Notes under the pieces: generated by a model
Seen by the model: only the letters and a program-made list of their open reading frames with translations
Database searches by the model: none
What the model was told of the DNA's origin: nothing
NCBI RefSeq assembly: GCF_028736235.1
Contig: NZ_CP117884.1
Location: forward strand, 1,736,001 to 1,800,000
Direction of reading: 5' to 3'
Length of the DNA stretch: 64,000 nucleotides
Origin: Lacticaseibacillus pabuli
GTDB taxonomy: Bacteria > Bacillota > Bacilli > Lactobacillales > Lactobacillaceae
Part shown: piece after piece, positions 1 through 6,373 of the stretch
Numbering within the stretch: the first letter of the stretch is position 1
Layout of the letters: each line of letters opens with the position of its first letter
Position numbers and translations under genes: made by a program

Positions 1-308
1 GTTGTGAATTGCCGCGCTGCACCCCCGGTAATCGCCTGTAAAAAGACCTGTTTGGTGTCCGCAGCATCCAGTGCCAGGAACGCGAGCCATGACCCATTCT
101 GGTTAACACGTGGCTGCTCGTCATGCTGCCCGTTCGTTCCGTATCGCACGCGTTTGTGGGAATTGGTCATGATTGCATAAATCGCCGTTAAATATTGCTG
201 CGTCGCCTCGTCAATTCGGGTTTCTTCGTAGAAAACTCGGTCAGAGGTCGCTTGGGGCTGACCGAGGACTTTGATGGTATACAGATCCTTTGCTTGCACT
301 TGTTGCAT
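1..308 (-). CDS. S9-family (acylaminoacyl-type) peptidase, N-terminal part
   Basis: The first about 102 codons of a gene that runs off the left edge. It starts at ATG 308 with a GAGGAG ribosome binding site 7 nt upstream. The visible protein begins MQQVQAKDLYTIKVLG and carries a beta-propeller-like segment with the pattern NGSWLAFLA ... KQVFLQAITGGAARQFT, typical of the WD40-like blades that precede the alpha/beta-hydrolase domain of S9 prolyl-oligopeptidase/acylaminoacyl-peptidase enzymes. The family are cytoplasmic serine peptidases that trim short or N-acylated peptides. The catalytic domain lies outside the window, so family membership rests only on the propeller. The gene has its own promoter, with an inverted repeat in the spacer (see separate entry). 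Confidence 0.7.
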   Translation of the reverse strand, partial: MQQVQAKDLYTIKVLGQPQATSDRVFYEETRIDEATQQYLTAIYAIMTNSHKRVRYGTNGQHDEQPRVNQNGSWLAFLALDAADTKQVFLQAITGGAARQFT

Positions 309-329
309 GACAATCACTCCTCGTCTCTA

Positions 330-368
330 TTTGACACAAGCTTAGCCCTTTGCTCGAAAGGGTGTCAA
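330..368 (-). promoter_or_regulatory. Promoter with palindromic spacer, S9 peptidase gene
   Basis: Read on the minus strand: a perfect -35 TTGACA (367-362) and a -10-like TAAGCT, separated by about 18 nt. The spacer contains the inverted repeat CCCTTT-cgagc-AAAGGG, and an outer TTGACAC/GTGTCAA pair brackets the whole. A palindrome lying inside a slightly long spacer is the usual arrangement of MerR-family activator operators; that assignment is inference. Confidence 0.5.
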
Positions 369-375
369 CGCATAC

Positions 376-411
376 AAAAGGCCGGATTTGTGAGTTTGCA
401 CAAATCCGGCC
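376..411 (-). terminator. Intrinsic terminator after the sortase-like gene
   Basis: A perfect 13-bp GC-rich stem (GGCCGGATTTGTG pairing with its complement, 380-392 with 399-411) with a 6-nt loop, followed on the minus strand by TTTT. Confidence 0.85.
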
Positions 412-492
412 GTTAGTGTTGAAATCAGGAATTTAACATCCAGTTTTCAGTCGTGGCAATGTTAAGCCACCTTTTGTATTTGAAATTAAGTA

Positions 493-1017
493 TTAGCGAG
501 CCCAGACCAGGCGGTTAACCGTTTCGCTAAGGCATGTCTGCAGGACAACTTGTTCGCCCTGGTTAGGGTTCACGATCTGCTTGTAAACGGAGGTCTTAGT
601 GTGGTTGATGTAGCCGCTGTCAGTCACATCGTGCACGGCGGTCACGTGGTAGACCTTGGTCTTACCGTTGACATCGTGGACTGTCACAGCGGAGCCCTTC
701 TTCAGCTTAACAATCTTGCCGAAAGAAGTGTTATTGTGACCGATCATGTGAGTTGATTCGTTATCGGTAGTCGACAATGTTGTCTGACCACCCCAGGTCT
801 CAGCGCGGTTGCCTTTAGGTGCGGTTGTGACGGACATGTTCCCCTTGATGACCGGGACCGTAACGCCGGCAAATGAAACTTCATTGCGTGCAGGTGCCTT
901 AACGGCAGCGGCCTTAACACTCTGGGTACCAGAGGCGGTTACAGCGCTAGGTGCAACGAAAGCACCAAAAGCCATCACAACAGACGCAACAAGAACACTA
1001 ATACGATTGAATTTCAT
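493..1017 (-). CDS. Secreted sortase-like protein
   Basis: A 174-residue protein with an N-terminal signal peptide (about residues 1-29, hydrophobic core VLVASVVMAFGAFVA, likely cleavage after a TASG-type site) and a compact domain from about residue 48 to the C terminus. The domain shows the sortase catalytic set: His94 in MIGHN, Cys162 in VVLQTC (the TLxTC-like motif) and Arg169 in ETVNRLVWAR. Sortases are extracellular cysteine transpeptidases that join surface proteins to the wall. This one is short, lacks a C-terminal membrane anchor, and ends only 5 residues after the Arg, so it may be released or use an uncleaved signal as anchor. No substrate gene with an LPxTG-like signal is adjacent. 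ATG 1017 is preceded by GGGAG at about 10 nt. A long structured leader precedes it. It could be a class-F-like sortase or a sortase-fold protein with another role. Confidence 0.75.
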   Translation of the reverse strand: MKFNRISVLVASVVMAFGAFVAPSAVTASGTQSVKAAAVKAPARNEVSFAGVTVPVIKGNMSVTTAPKGNRAETWGGQTTLSTTDNESTHMIGHNNTSFGKIVKLKKGSAVTVHDVNGKTKVYHVTAVHDVTDSGYINHTKTSVYKQIVNPNQGEQVVLQTCLSETVNRLVWAR

Positions 1018-1052
1018 TAAAGACTTACACTCCCGTAAAAAACACGTAACGC

Positions 1053-1142
1053 CGTTTCATTGAACGTCAACGCGGCCCCCACCGCTCGGTTCGTGGTACT
1101 CATGAAACGTCGGATGATTTGTGCCCCCCAGCACCACATCCG
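1053..1142 (-). promoter_or_regulatory. Structured 5' leader, twin UGGGGG-loop hairpins
   Basis: In the transcript from the promoter at 1158-1185 (minus) two composite hairpins form. Hairpin A: CGGATG/CATCCG (1142-1137 with 1116-1111) enclosing GTGC-TGGGGG-GCAC (1134-1121). Hairpin B: CGTTTCAT/ATGAAACG (1109-1102 with 1060-1053) enclosing GCGG-TGGGGG-CCGC (1085-1072). The two inner loops are identical while the stems differ. A TTTTTT run lies just downstream of B, before the ribosome binding site. This looks like a regulatory leader; I do not recognise a known riboswitch family in it. Confidence 0.5.
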
Positions 1143-1157
1143 CTTGCAACGATGCTT

Positions 1158-1185
1158 ACTATACCGCGTTCAGAAATAAACACAA
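1158..1185 (-). promoter_or_regulatory. Probable promoter of the sortase-like gene
   Basis: TTGTGT (1185-1180), a 16-nt spacer and TATAGT (1163-1158) on the minus strand. This would start a transcript near 1151, giving a leader of roughly 130 nt. Confidence 0.5.
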
Positions 1186-1888
1186 GGAATCCTAAATTTA
1201 TATAAATAACAGTTTATCAGGTTAACTATACGGCGCATGCGTCCATACAAAGGAAGCGTCATTTAAAAACAATAACTAAAAGAAAAAGCGAATTTAGTTT
1301 ATAAGACGACCGTACGTGCAAAAATCGTCTTATATGGGATAACTGTTTAACTTGAAACTAATCCTAGGATTAGTATTAAAAATAGTTTACTTATTATTTG
1401 TTAAAAAAATCCGCAAATTGTGGAACTTGACCGTTTGTGACCGTTTCAGTCATCTAAAATTCGTCTCTTTAGTAAATGCCTATTATGTGAATAAGAAATA
1501 TTTAAGGACGACAATTTCAGCAACTTTTTTTCAAATAATTGAGAAATCCGTTTTCATTTCGAAATTAGGTCATATCGTTCAATATTCCTAATCACGGTCT
1601 CATTTTTGTCGAAATTCTCCCCAAATGCCGAGACTCGAGGTGTCGGTATGACGGCATAAATCAATATTGCCACTACCGTTAACCGCAGTGACGATGCGCT
1701 AATATCACTGCTTAATATGCGGCTTGTTCTTACTGCCCCGGGTTCTAAAGAGAAGTGACCCGTCGTCGGATTTGGCACAGTTTGAGTCGTTAACACCATC
1801 CTCTTTTGTACTTGTCAGCGGTAATCACAAGATACTGCTAATGGTTAATGAGTGTTGTTCTTATGTATTGAATCTGGACCAAGATACC
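1186..1888. other. Gene-free AT-rich interval
   Basis: About 700 nt, markedly richer in A+T than its surroundings, with no convincing gene. It contains one stem, ATAAGACGA (1301-1309) with TCGTCTTAT (1325-1333), that lacks a T run. Two short open frames (1352-1591 plus, 1554-1799 minus) have no good ribosome binding site or recognisable domain. It may be a remnant of decayed or transferred DNA. Confidence 0.5.
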
Positions 1889-1918
1889 AAAAAATCGTCA
1901 CGCACCGCGCGACGATTT
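1887..1918 (-). terminator. Terminator after the MazG-like gene
   Basis: AAATCGTC (1892-1899) pairs with GACGATTT (1911-1918), with a GC-rich loop region, followed on the minus strand by TTTTTT. Confidence 0.75.
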
Positions 1919-1923
1919 CTGCT

Positions 1924-2304
1924 TTAATCTTCAGGCCATTGACGCCCTTGATTGATTTTGTGTTTGGCTTGCATGATTTTCAACGGATCTAATCCCAAAC
2001 GACTGCACATATAAAAACTGTAAATCATGACGTCTGCCAGTTCTTCGGCCGCATGCGCGCGCTCTTGATCTGTCACGGGGTCACCTTCTTTGGACCACTT
2101 AAAGATATCAGCAACCTCGCTGGCCTCAACATTAAGCGCCATTGCTAAGTTTTTAACCGTGTGATAGTCGCCCCACCCCTTATCAACATCACGCCAATGT
2201 TCGAGTTGGTGCATCATCTCGACAATCTGTGGGTCACTCTCGGCGTCAATGCCGAGCTTGGCCCCATGGTCCTCAGGGTCTAGTTCGTGAATGTGCTGGT
2301 TCAT
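1924..2304 (-). CDS. MazG-like nucleotide pyrophosphohydrolase
   Basis: A 126-residue all-alpha NTP pyrophosphohydrolase of the MazG/RS21-C6 group. The core segment HTVKNLAMALNVEASEVAD followed by EELADVMIYSFYMCSRLGLDP contains the two metal-binding halves (ExxE and ExxD: E and E in VEASE, E and D in EELADV) that bind Mg2+ and cleave the alpha-beta bond of nucleoside triphosphates, giving NMP and PPi. The family cleans non-canonical or excess NTPs (often dCTP analogues) from the pool. Compared with minimal family members it has an extra N-terminal stretch of about 25 residues (HELDPEDHGAKLG). The start ATG 2304 has AGGAAAGGA upstream. It is a single gene, closed by its own terminator. Substrate cannot be told from sequence. 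Confidence 0.85.
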   Translation of the reverse strand: MNQHIHELDPEDHGAKLGIDAESDPQIVEMMHQLEHWRDVDKGWGDYHTVKNLAMALNVEASEVADIFKWSKEGDPVTDQERAHAAEELADVMIYSFYMCSRLGLDPLKIMQAKHKINQGRQWPED

Positions 2305-2362
2305 GGAATCGTCCTTTCCTGTTTCTTCTATATAGAAACAGTCTACGCCAAAGTGACTTCAC

Positions 2363-3364
2363 TTACCGCTCATTGTCTAAAATAGACTGTGCTGCATCAA
2401 GCATTGTTTCAGATACCGGACGCTGGTGCCAATCCAAATCTAGCTTTGCGGCAGCTGAAGACAGACGATACTTACGCTTCAGCATCGGTACGAGGGTGAC
2501 TAAAGCTGGCACAAAGCGGCTGGCCACACGGGTGACCCAGTTTGGCAATGCCACGACGTGAATGTGCCGATTTGGGTAATGACTCCGGTAAAGCCGTGCA
2601 ACGTCAACTAAGGTCGTGTGTTGCGCCGCCCCGAGGTAGCGGTGACCAATCGCCGCATCAGATTCAAATGCGAGACGGTGCAAGGTCGCCAGGTCACGCA
2701 CATCGCTCACATCCAATGGAATCTTTGGAACCACCGTCCAGCCCTGCAGCATACGCGACAGCATGGCGTCTGAGCTCATCGCTCTCTTGGATAAGATTGG
2801 CCCATAAATTGCACCCGGAAGGACTGTGGATAGTTGCATGTCGTTCTCCTTGGCAAACTCCCAAGCTGCGCGCTCAGCCTGAACCTTGGAAATGCGATAA
2901 GCATCCAACTCGGGATTATTCAGATCTGTCCAGAAATCTTCGGTCACGGTCATGGCGCCAACACTCGCTTCGGGCGTTGTTGCCGCACCTGAACTGGTCA
3001 TGACAATGCGCTTGATGCCTGCCTGATGCGCAGCGGTGAAGACGTTCAGGACGCCACCTTTAGCTATCGCTGTCATCTCATCAGCGGTTTCCGTCCCGTG
3101 ACCTAGTGGGGAGGCCACGTGAATGACACCATCCGCACCGGTCATCCCCTTGTCCCAGCCATCTAGTGACGTTAAATCCGCAGCGAAGAAACTCAAATTT
3201 TCGTTTTTATCCTTTGCCGCGCCAACCAGTACACTCTGCCGCACCTCGTCTGCTTTCGCCATGCTACGCAGGGAGCCGCGCACTGCATAACCGTGCGCTA
3301 ACATTTCATTAATCACCCACCGTGCCACAAAACCTGATGCACCTGTCACAACAACTGTCTTCAT
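2363..3364 (-). CDS. NAD(P)-dependent epimerase/reductase, extended SDR family
   Basis: A 333-residue extended short-chain dehydrogenase/reductase. The N-terminal Rossmann motif TGASGFVA (residues 7-14) binds the dinucleotide, RGSLRS at the second strand end suggests NADP(H) preference, and the catalytic Tyr-Lys pair is in AYRISKVQAE (about 155-164). The sequence is closest in style to dihydroflavonol-4-reductase/cinnamoyl-CoA-reductase-like bacterial proteins, which reduce ketones or aldehydes. It is transcribed divergently from the TetR-type regulator at 3482, and a shared operator covers both promoters. The simplest inference is that the regulator represses this reductase until an inducing small molecule appears. 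Substrate unknown. Confidence 0.85.
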   Translation of the reverse strand: MKTVVVTGASGFVARWVINEMLAHGYAVRGSLRSMAKADEVRQSVLVGAAKDKNENLSFFAADLTSLDGWDKGMTGADGVIHVASPLGHGTETADEMTAIAKGGVLNVFTAAHQAGIKRIVMTSSGAATTPEASVGAMTVTEDFWTDLNNPELDAYRISKVQAERAAWEFAKENDMQLSTVLPGAIYGPILSKRAMSSDAMLSRMLQGWTVVPKIPLDVSDVRDLATLHRLAFESDAAIGHRYLGAAQHTTLVDVARLYRSHYPNRHIHVVALPNWVTRVASRFVPALVTLVPMLKRKYRLSSAAAKLDLDWHQRPVSETMLDAAQSILDNER

Positions 3365-3407
3365 ATGTTTCCTCCTCGCCGTCTTTAAACGGGCTTGTCT
3401 TTTGTTT

Positions 3408-3464
3408 AGACAGAATATATATCATATTGTCTAATTTGTCAAACACGTTTTTTCTTGGTATACT
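3408..3464. promoter_or_regulatory. Divergent promoters with shared TetR operator
   Basis: Minus promoter for the reductase: TTGACA (3442-3437), a 17-nt spacer, TATATT (3419-3414). Plus promoter for the regulator: TTGTCA (3436-3441), a 17-nt spacer, TATACT (3459-3464). The inverted repeat TAGACA (3408-3413) / TGTCTA (3428-3433), with 14 nt between arms, covers the minus -10 and spacer and abuts the plus -35. One bound regulator dimer pair could therefore close both promoters. Confidence 0.7.
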
Positions 3465-3481
3465 GCTTACGAGGTGAAATT

Positions 3482-4120
3482 ATGGATCGCAAAACTAAAA
3501 TGATTATTGATCTCAACCACGCCGTACTAGCTCATGGCTTCGCAAAACAATCCATGAATGCATTGGCAAAACTCATTAATGTGAGTCGCGCAACACTGTA
3601 TTTGTACTTCAAAAACAAAGAAGAGATTATTAGCGCCATCGTGGATCGCCACCTGCAATTCATTGCGGGAAATCAGCCAACCCACATCACATCAGACACT
3701 GTCGGTTACGTTAAATTGCGCCTGAACACGTTGCTCCTGCTAGGCGCGCGTTCGCCGGTCTTCACCCGCGAACTGGCACAACAATATCCGCAGCTGGCCA
3801 TCAAGCTCGACTCAGCCTACAAACAATATGAGGACGCCGCAACCAAACAATTCGCCACGCTTCAAAAACAGCACATCATCGCGCCAGAATTTACAACCGC
3901 GAACCTCGTGCGGCAAGACGACATCCTTGTTACTGGCGTCATTCGTCAAATCCTCGATGAACGTCTCCCCTTTGAAACCGTCGCGGCACTGCTCCAGGAT
4001 TATTTTGCCTCGACTATCACGGGAAGCGTCACGCCGGGGCTAACGGTCGACTTTTCAGACAGCATGACGTTTCAAGACACAATCCTAGGTGAATTACGAG
4101 CCACCTATTATTACGCATGA
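3482..4120 (+). CDS. TetR/AcrR-family transcriptional regulator
   Basis: A 212-residue regulator. The N-terminal helix-turn-helix spans roughly residues 20-50 (GFAKQSMNALAKLINVSRATLYLYFKNKEEII), with the characteristic TLYLYFKNKEE recognition-helix end of TetR proteins. The remaining about 160 residues form the ligand-binding and dimerisation domain, which is variable and does not reveal the ligand. I chose ATG 3482 because GAGGTG sits 8 nt upstream; a longer frame back to 3455 has no such site and would overlap the -10 box. Divergent from the SDR reductase and probably its repressor as well as its own. Confidence 0.9.
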   Translation: MDRKTKMIIDLNHAVLAHGFAKQSMNALAKLINVSRATLYLYFKNKEEIISAIVDRHLQFIAGNQPTHITSDTVGYVKLRLNTLLLLGARSPVFTRELAQQYPQLAIKLDSAYKQYEDAATKQFATLQKQHIIAPEFTTANLVRQDDILVTGVIRQILDERLPFETVAALLQDYFASTITGSVTPGLTVDFSDSMTFQDTILGELRATYYYA

Positions 4121-4122
4121 AA

Positions 4123-4149
4123 AAGGAGCAGCCGCGGCTGCTCCTTTTA
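4123..4149. terminator. Bidirectional terminator
   Basis: AAAAGGAGCAGCC pairs with GGCTGCTCCTTTT around a CG centre. It lies between the convergent TetR gene and the small gene ending at 4153, and A/T tracts on both sides allow it to serve both strands. Confidence 0.85.
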
Positions 4150-4152
4150 TAG

Positions 4153-4506
4153 TTATTCAGGTTGGGTTGCATCAATTTTGGCAATGACCTTCAGCAAAGT
4201 TTCTTCTTTCTGCTGGTAGTCATCGATCTTGTCACCAAACTTGGCGTTGAATCCATCGAGGCCATTTGCGGCAAATTCGTACTCATAGGCATAAACGTCT
4301 TCGTATGCCTTAGCAAATTCAGCTAACAACGGGTGAAAGGATTCACCAGCGAGTTGCAGTGCCATCTGAATGGTCCGAAAATCCGTATAGGCGAGTTCAA
4401 ATTGCACCGCCCAGGCCCGCATGAATGGGTGCTGGTTTTGAATGTGCAGGAAGTGGTGTTCAACGGTCCAGGACAAACGTTTTACAGAGTCTTTAACATC
4501 TAACAT
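4153..4506 (-). CDS. Uncharacterised small soluble protein
   Basis: A 117-residue protein that I do not recognise. It has no signal peptide or membrane segment and reads as mostly helical, with many aromatic residues in the first two thirds (WTVEHHFLH, HPFMRAWAVQFELAYTDF, YEDVYAYEYEF) and a charged C-terminal helix (KIDDYQQKEETLLKVIAKI). A GAGGA motif stands upstream of ATG 4506. It is a single gene, sharing the terminator at 4123-4149 with the convergent regulator. Its histidines are not arranged in an obvious metal or DinB-like pattern. Function unknown. Confidence 0.65.
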   Translation of the reverse strand: MLDVKDSVKRLSWTVEHHFLHIQNQHPFMRAWAVQFELAYTDFRTIQMALQLAGESFHPLLAEFAKAYEDVYAYEYEFAANGLDGFNAKFGDKIDDYQQKEETLLKVIAKIDATQPE

Positions 4507-4633
4507 GACTTAATCCTCCTCAATTTGACTGTATCCTTCAACACCTGTATTTTACACCCATTTTGAACAGGCGGTTACTTTTTGTTAGTGCAAAAGAAAA
4601 AAGAACGGCTTGCGCCATTCTTTGATTAGTTGC

Positions 4634-5620
4634 TTAATTTGCTTCAACAAACTGCTGAACATGTGCCAATGGAAATTCGGTAGGTTCATCCGCATTGAGC
4701 AGTTCTTCAGTGAGGGTAACCTTCGTAATCGTCTGATCGTCATATGGCTGCATGAAGTACGTTGGGGTCGCCATGTCCATGTAGCCCCGGTACTGCGTGT
4801 AGTCATCCTTGCCATCAGCCATCACTTTAATCCCGTGTGGAATGTCCAAGCTGCCGAGCAAGTGGCTAATCGTGTTGATTGCAGCTGCCTGACCGCTAAC
4901 CTTCTCCGCATGTTCGCGCAGGAAAGCCATCCGGACGAATCGCGAAACGGAGGTATAGTCACCCGGTAATCCAACTGCTCCGGTACCGCCTCCGAAACCA
5001 TTTGCCGTGACGCCGCCAAAGTTCGTACCGGCTGCGAGTGCTGGTTGTAACTGTGCAAAATTCTGCAGATTCTTCACGTGCCAAGGAAACTCTGGACTGT
5101 TAGTCATCACGCCGACGGGATCATCGTATAACTGTAGCCCGTCTGCATCAGACTCCAGAACGGCACAATCACCGCTCGCATCCGCCACAACCCAGTGGAG
5201 TGGCACAACGATGCCACCCATAAATTTGTTTGGTGCTGCCACGATATTAATATCTGCAAGCTTGTCACGCAGTTCGGAGACGCTGTGCATATTGCCCAAG
5301 AGGTACGGAATGACTTCGTGTGGTGCAATGTTGGCTTTACCATCAACCGTCTTGTCCGCATACTTTGATTCGGTCAAATACAAAGTCGCAGCGGCAAATC
5401 CGGCTTCATTTACGCCATCGACGTTCAGGTATTGGCCAATGTTGCGACCAGCACCAACAAAACCGAGCGGGGTGTCAAATCCCGCTTCAGTAGCATCACT
5501 GTCAACGTGATGACCGCGCGGAATAACAACGGGCCGGCCGCCGAGTTCAAAGTCAAAGTCCATCGTCCGGGACAGGTAAAATTTGCCGTCCGCATCTTCG
5601 TAAGTAAAGCTTGTGCACAT
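4634..5620 (-). CDS. Linear amide C-N hydrolase (choloylglycine hydrolase family)
   Basis: A 328-residue N-terminal-nucleophile hydrolase. I place the start at ATG 5620 rather than the upstream GTG 5629: GGAG lies 10 nt before the ATG but only 1 nt before the GTG, and this start puts the nucleophile Cys directly after Met (MCTSF), as required for self-processing. Family active-site positions are present: Cys2, Arg18 and Asp21 (SRTMDFDF), Asn in TNSPEFPWHVKNLQNF and Arg in LPGDYTSVSRFVR. These enzymes open amide bonds in conjugated bile salts (BSH) or penicillin V and N-acyl-homoserine lactones (PVA). The TMDFDFELGGRPVVIPRG segment resembles the PVA-type branch more than gut BSH, which is a family-level judgement. 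Cytoplasmic, single gene. Confidence 0.9.
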   Translation of the reverse strand: MCTSFTYEDADGKFYLSRTMDFDFELGGRPVVIPRGHHVDSDATEAGFDTPLGFVGAGRNIGQYLNVDGVNEAGFAAATLYLTESKYADKTVDGKANIAPHEVIPYLLGNMHSVSELRDKLADINIVAAPNKFMGGIVVPLHWVVADASGDCAVLESDADGLQLYDDPVGVMTNSPEFPWHVKNLQNFAQLQPALAAGTNFGGVTANGFGGGTGAVGLPGDYTSVSRFVRMAFLREHAEKVSGQAAAINTISHLLGSLDIPHGIKVMADGKDDYTQYRGYMDMATPTYFMQPYDDQTITKVTLTEELLNADEPTEFPLAHVQQFVEAN

Positions 5621-5693
5621 AGTCGCCACACTCCATTCGTAAGTAATTAAGTTACATTATCCGCTTTTTATAAATTAATCTCTAGGGACAAAC

Positions 5694-5718
5694 AAAAAGA
5701 GTTCGCCGCAGCGAACTC
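5694..5718 (-). terminator. Terminator after the lipoprotein gene
   Basis: GAGTTCGC-cgca-GCGAACTC (8-bp perfect stem, 5699-5718), followed by TTTTTG on the minus strand. Confidence 0.85.
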
Positions 5719-5727
5719 CAAGACTTA

Positions 5728-6369
5728 TTAATGTTGGTAAATCCATTTAGCAGAATACTCATGATCATCGATATAGTCGGAGTATTCAATTTCAACTTTA
5801 TTGTTCTTAGCAAACGGCAGGCTCAGGCAATACCACATTGTAGCTGTGCCGCTATGCCCCATTGAAACATCGTCACCGCCGTCTTCGTAATTCGTGTCCT
5901 TTGCTTCAGCGCCAGTGCCATCATAAACTGTGAAATCTGGGCTCCAACCATCCTCAACCCCATAGTTTGTGTACTTGAACGTTAACTGGACGATGTTCTG
6001 TGGATGGCCCATGTTAAAGTCAGAGTCGCTCAACATGTCGTCATCAGTCACGAAGGAAGTCCATTGTTGGCCAACTGAGGTCAGTGTGATTCCTGCCATT
6101 TTCTTTCCATGAGAATCCTTCAATACGAATTCCTTACCCATCACAGCATTTGAGGATTTCGTCTTATTGCTGTTTTGGGTAGGTGCATCTGAATCACCAT
6201 CACCATTTTGCGCTTGAATCTGCGCCTTCAGTGACTTCACTTCAGTTTTTAGGCTACTATTTTCAGCCTTAACCTGATGCAGTTGTTTGCTGGCGTCGAC
6301 TGAGTTGCCGCACGCTGCCAGCATCAGGCTCGTCTGGGCAATTGTTCCGATAAACATCAATTTTTTCAT
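5728..6369 (-). CDS. Lipoprotein with DUF4352-like domain
   Basis: A 213-residue exported lipoprotein. The start is ATG 6369 (MKKLMFIGTIAQTS...), because the longer frame would place 12 unrelated residues before the signal peptide. The lipobox is LMLAAC, so Cys about 21 is lipidated and tethers the protein to the outer face of the membrane. A short predicted coiled coil follows (QLHQVKAENSSLKTEVKSLKAQI, about 25-48), then a Ser/Thr/Asn-rich linker and an immunoglobulin-like domain (about 70-213, with QLTFKYTNYG and SGTATMWYCLSLP) of the DUF4352 style. It lies 4 nt after the stop of the upstream surface protein gene, which suggests translational coupling and a joint cell-surface role. Function unknown. 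Confidence 0.8.
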   Translation of the reverse strand: MKKLMFIGTIAQTSLMLAACGNSVDASKQLHQVKAENSSLKTEVKSLKAQIQAQNGDGDSDAPTQNSNKTKSSNAVMGKEFVLKDSHGKKMAGITLTSVGQQWTSFVTDDDMLSDSDFNMGHPQNIVQLTFKYTNYGVEDGWSPDFTVYDGTGAEAKDTNYEDGGDDVSMGHSGTATMWYCLSLPFAKNNKVEIEYSDYIDDHEYSAKWIYQH

Positions 6370-6373
6370 ATTA

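Noticed and set aside
1053..1185. c-di-AMP (ydaO) or guanidine-II riboswitch in the sortase leader
   Set aside because: The conserved blocks of those classes (for example GGACCC/CAGCTAAC for ydaO, ACGR loops for guanidine-II) are absent.
1352..1591. 79-codon plus-strand open frame in the AT-rich island
   Set aside because: No ribosome binding site, no recognisable domain, and hydrophobic-basic composition expected from random AT-rich sequence.
1554..1799. 81-codon minus-strand open frame
   Set aside because: GAGG directly abuts the ATG, there is no family resemblance, and it overlaps the other doubtful frame. A remnant cannot be excluded, but a gene is not supported.
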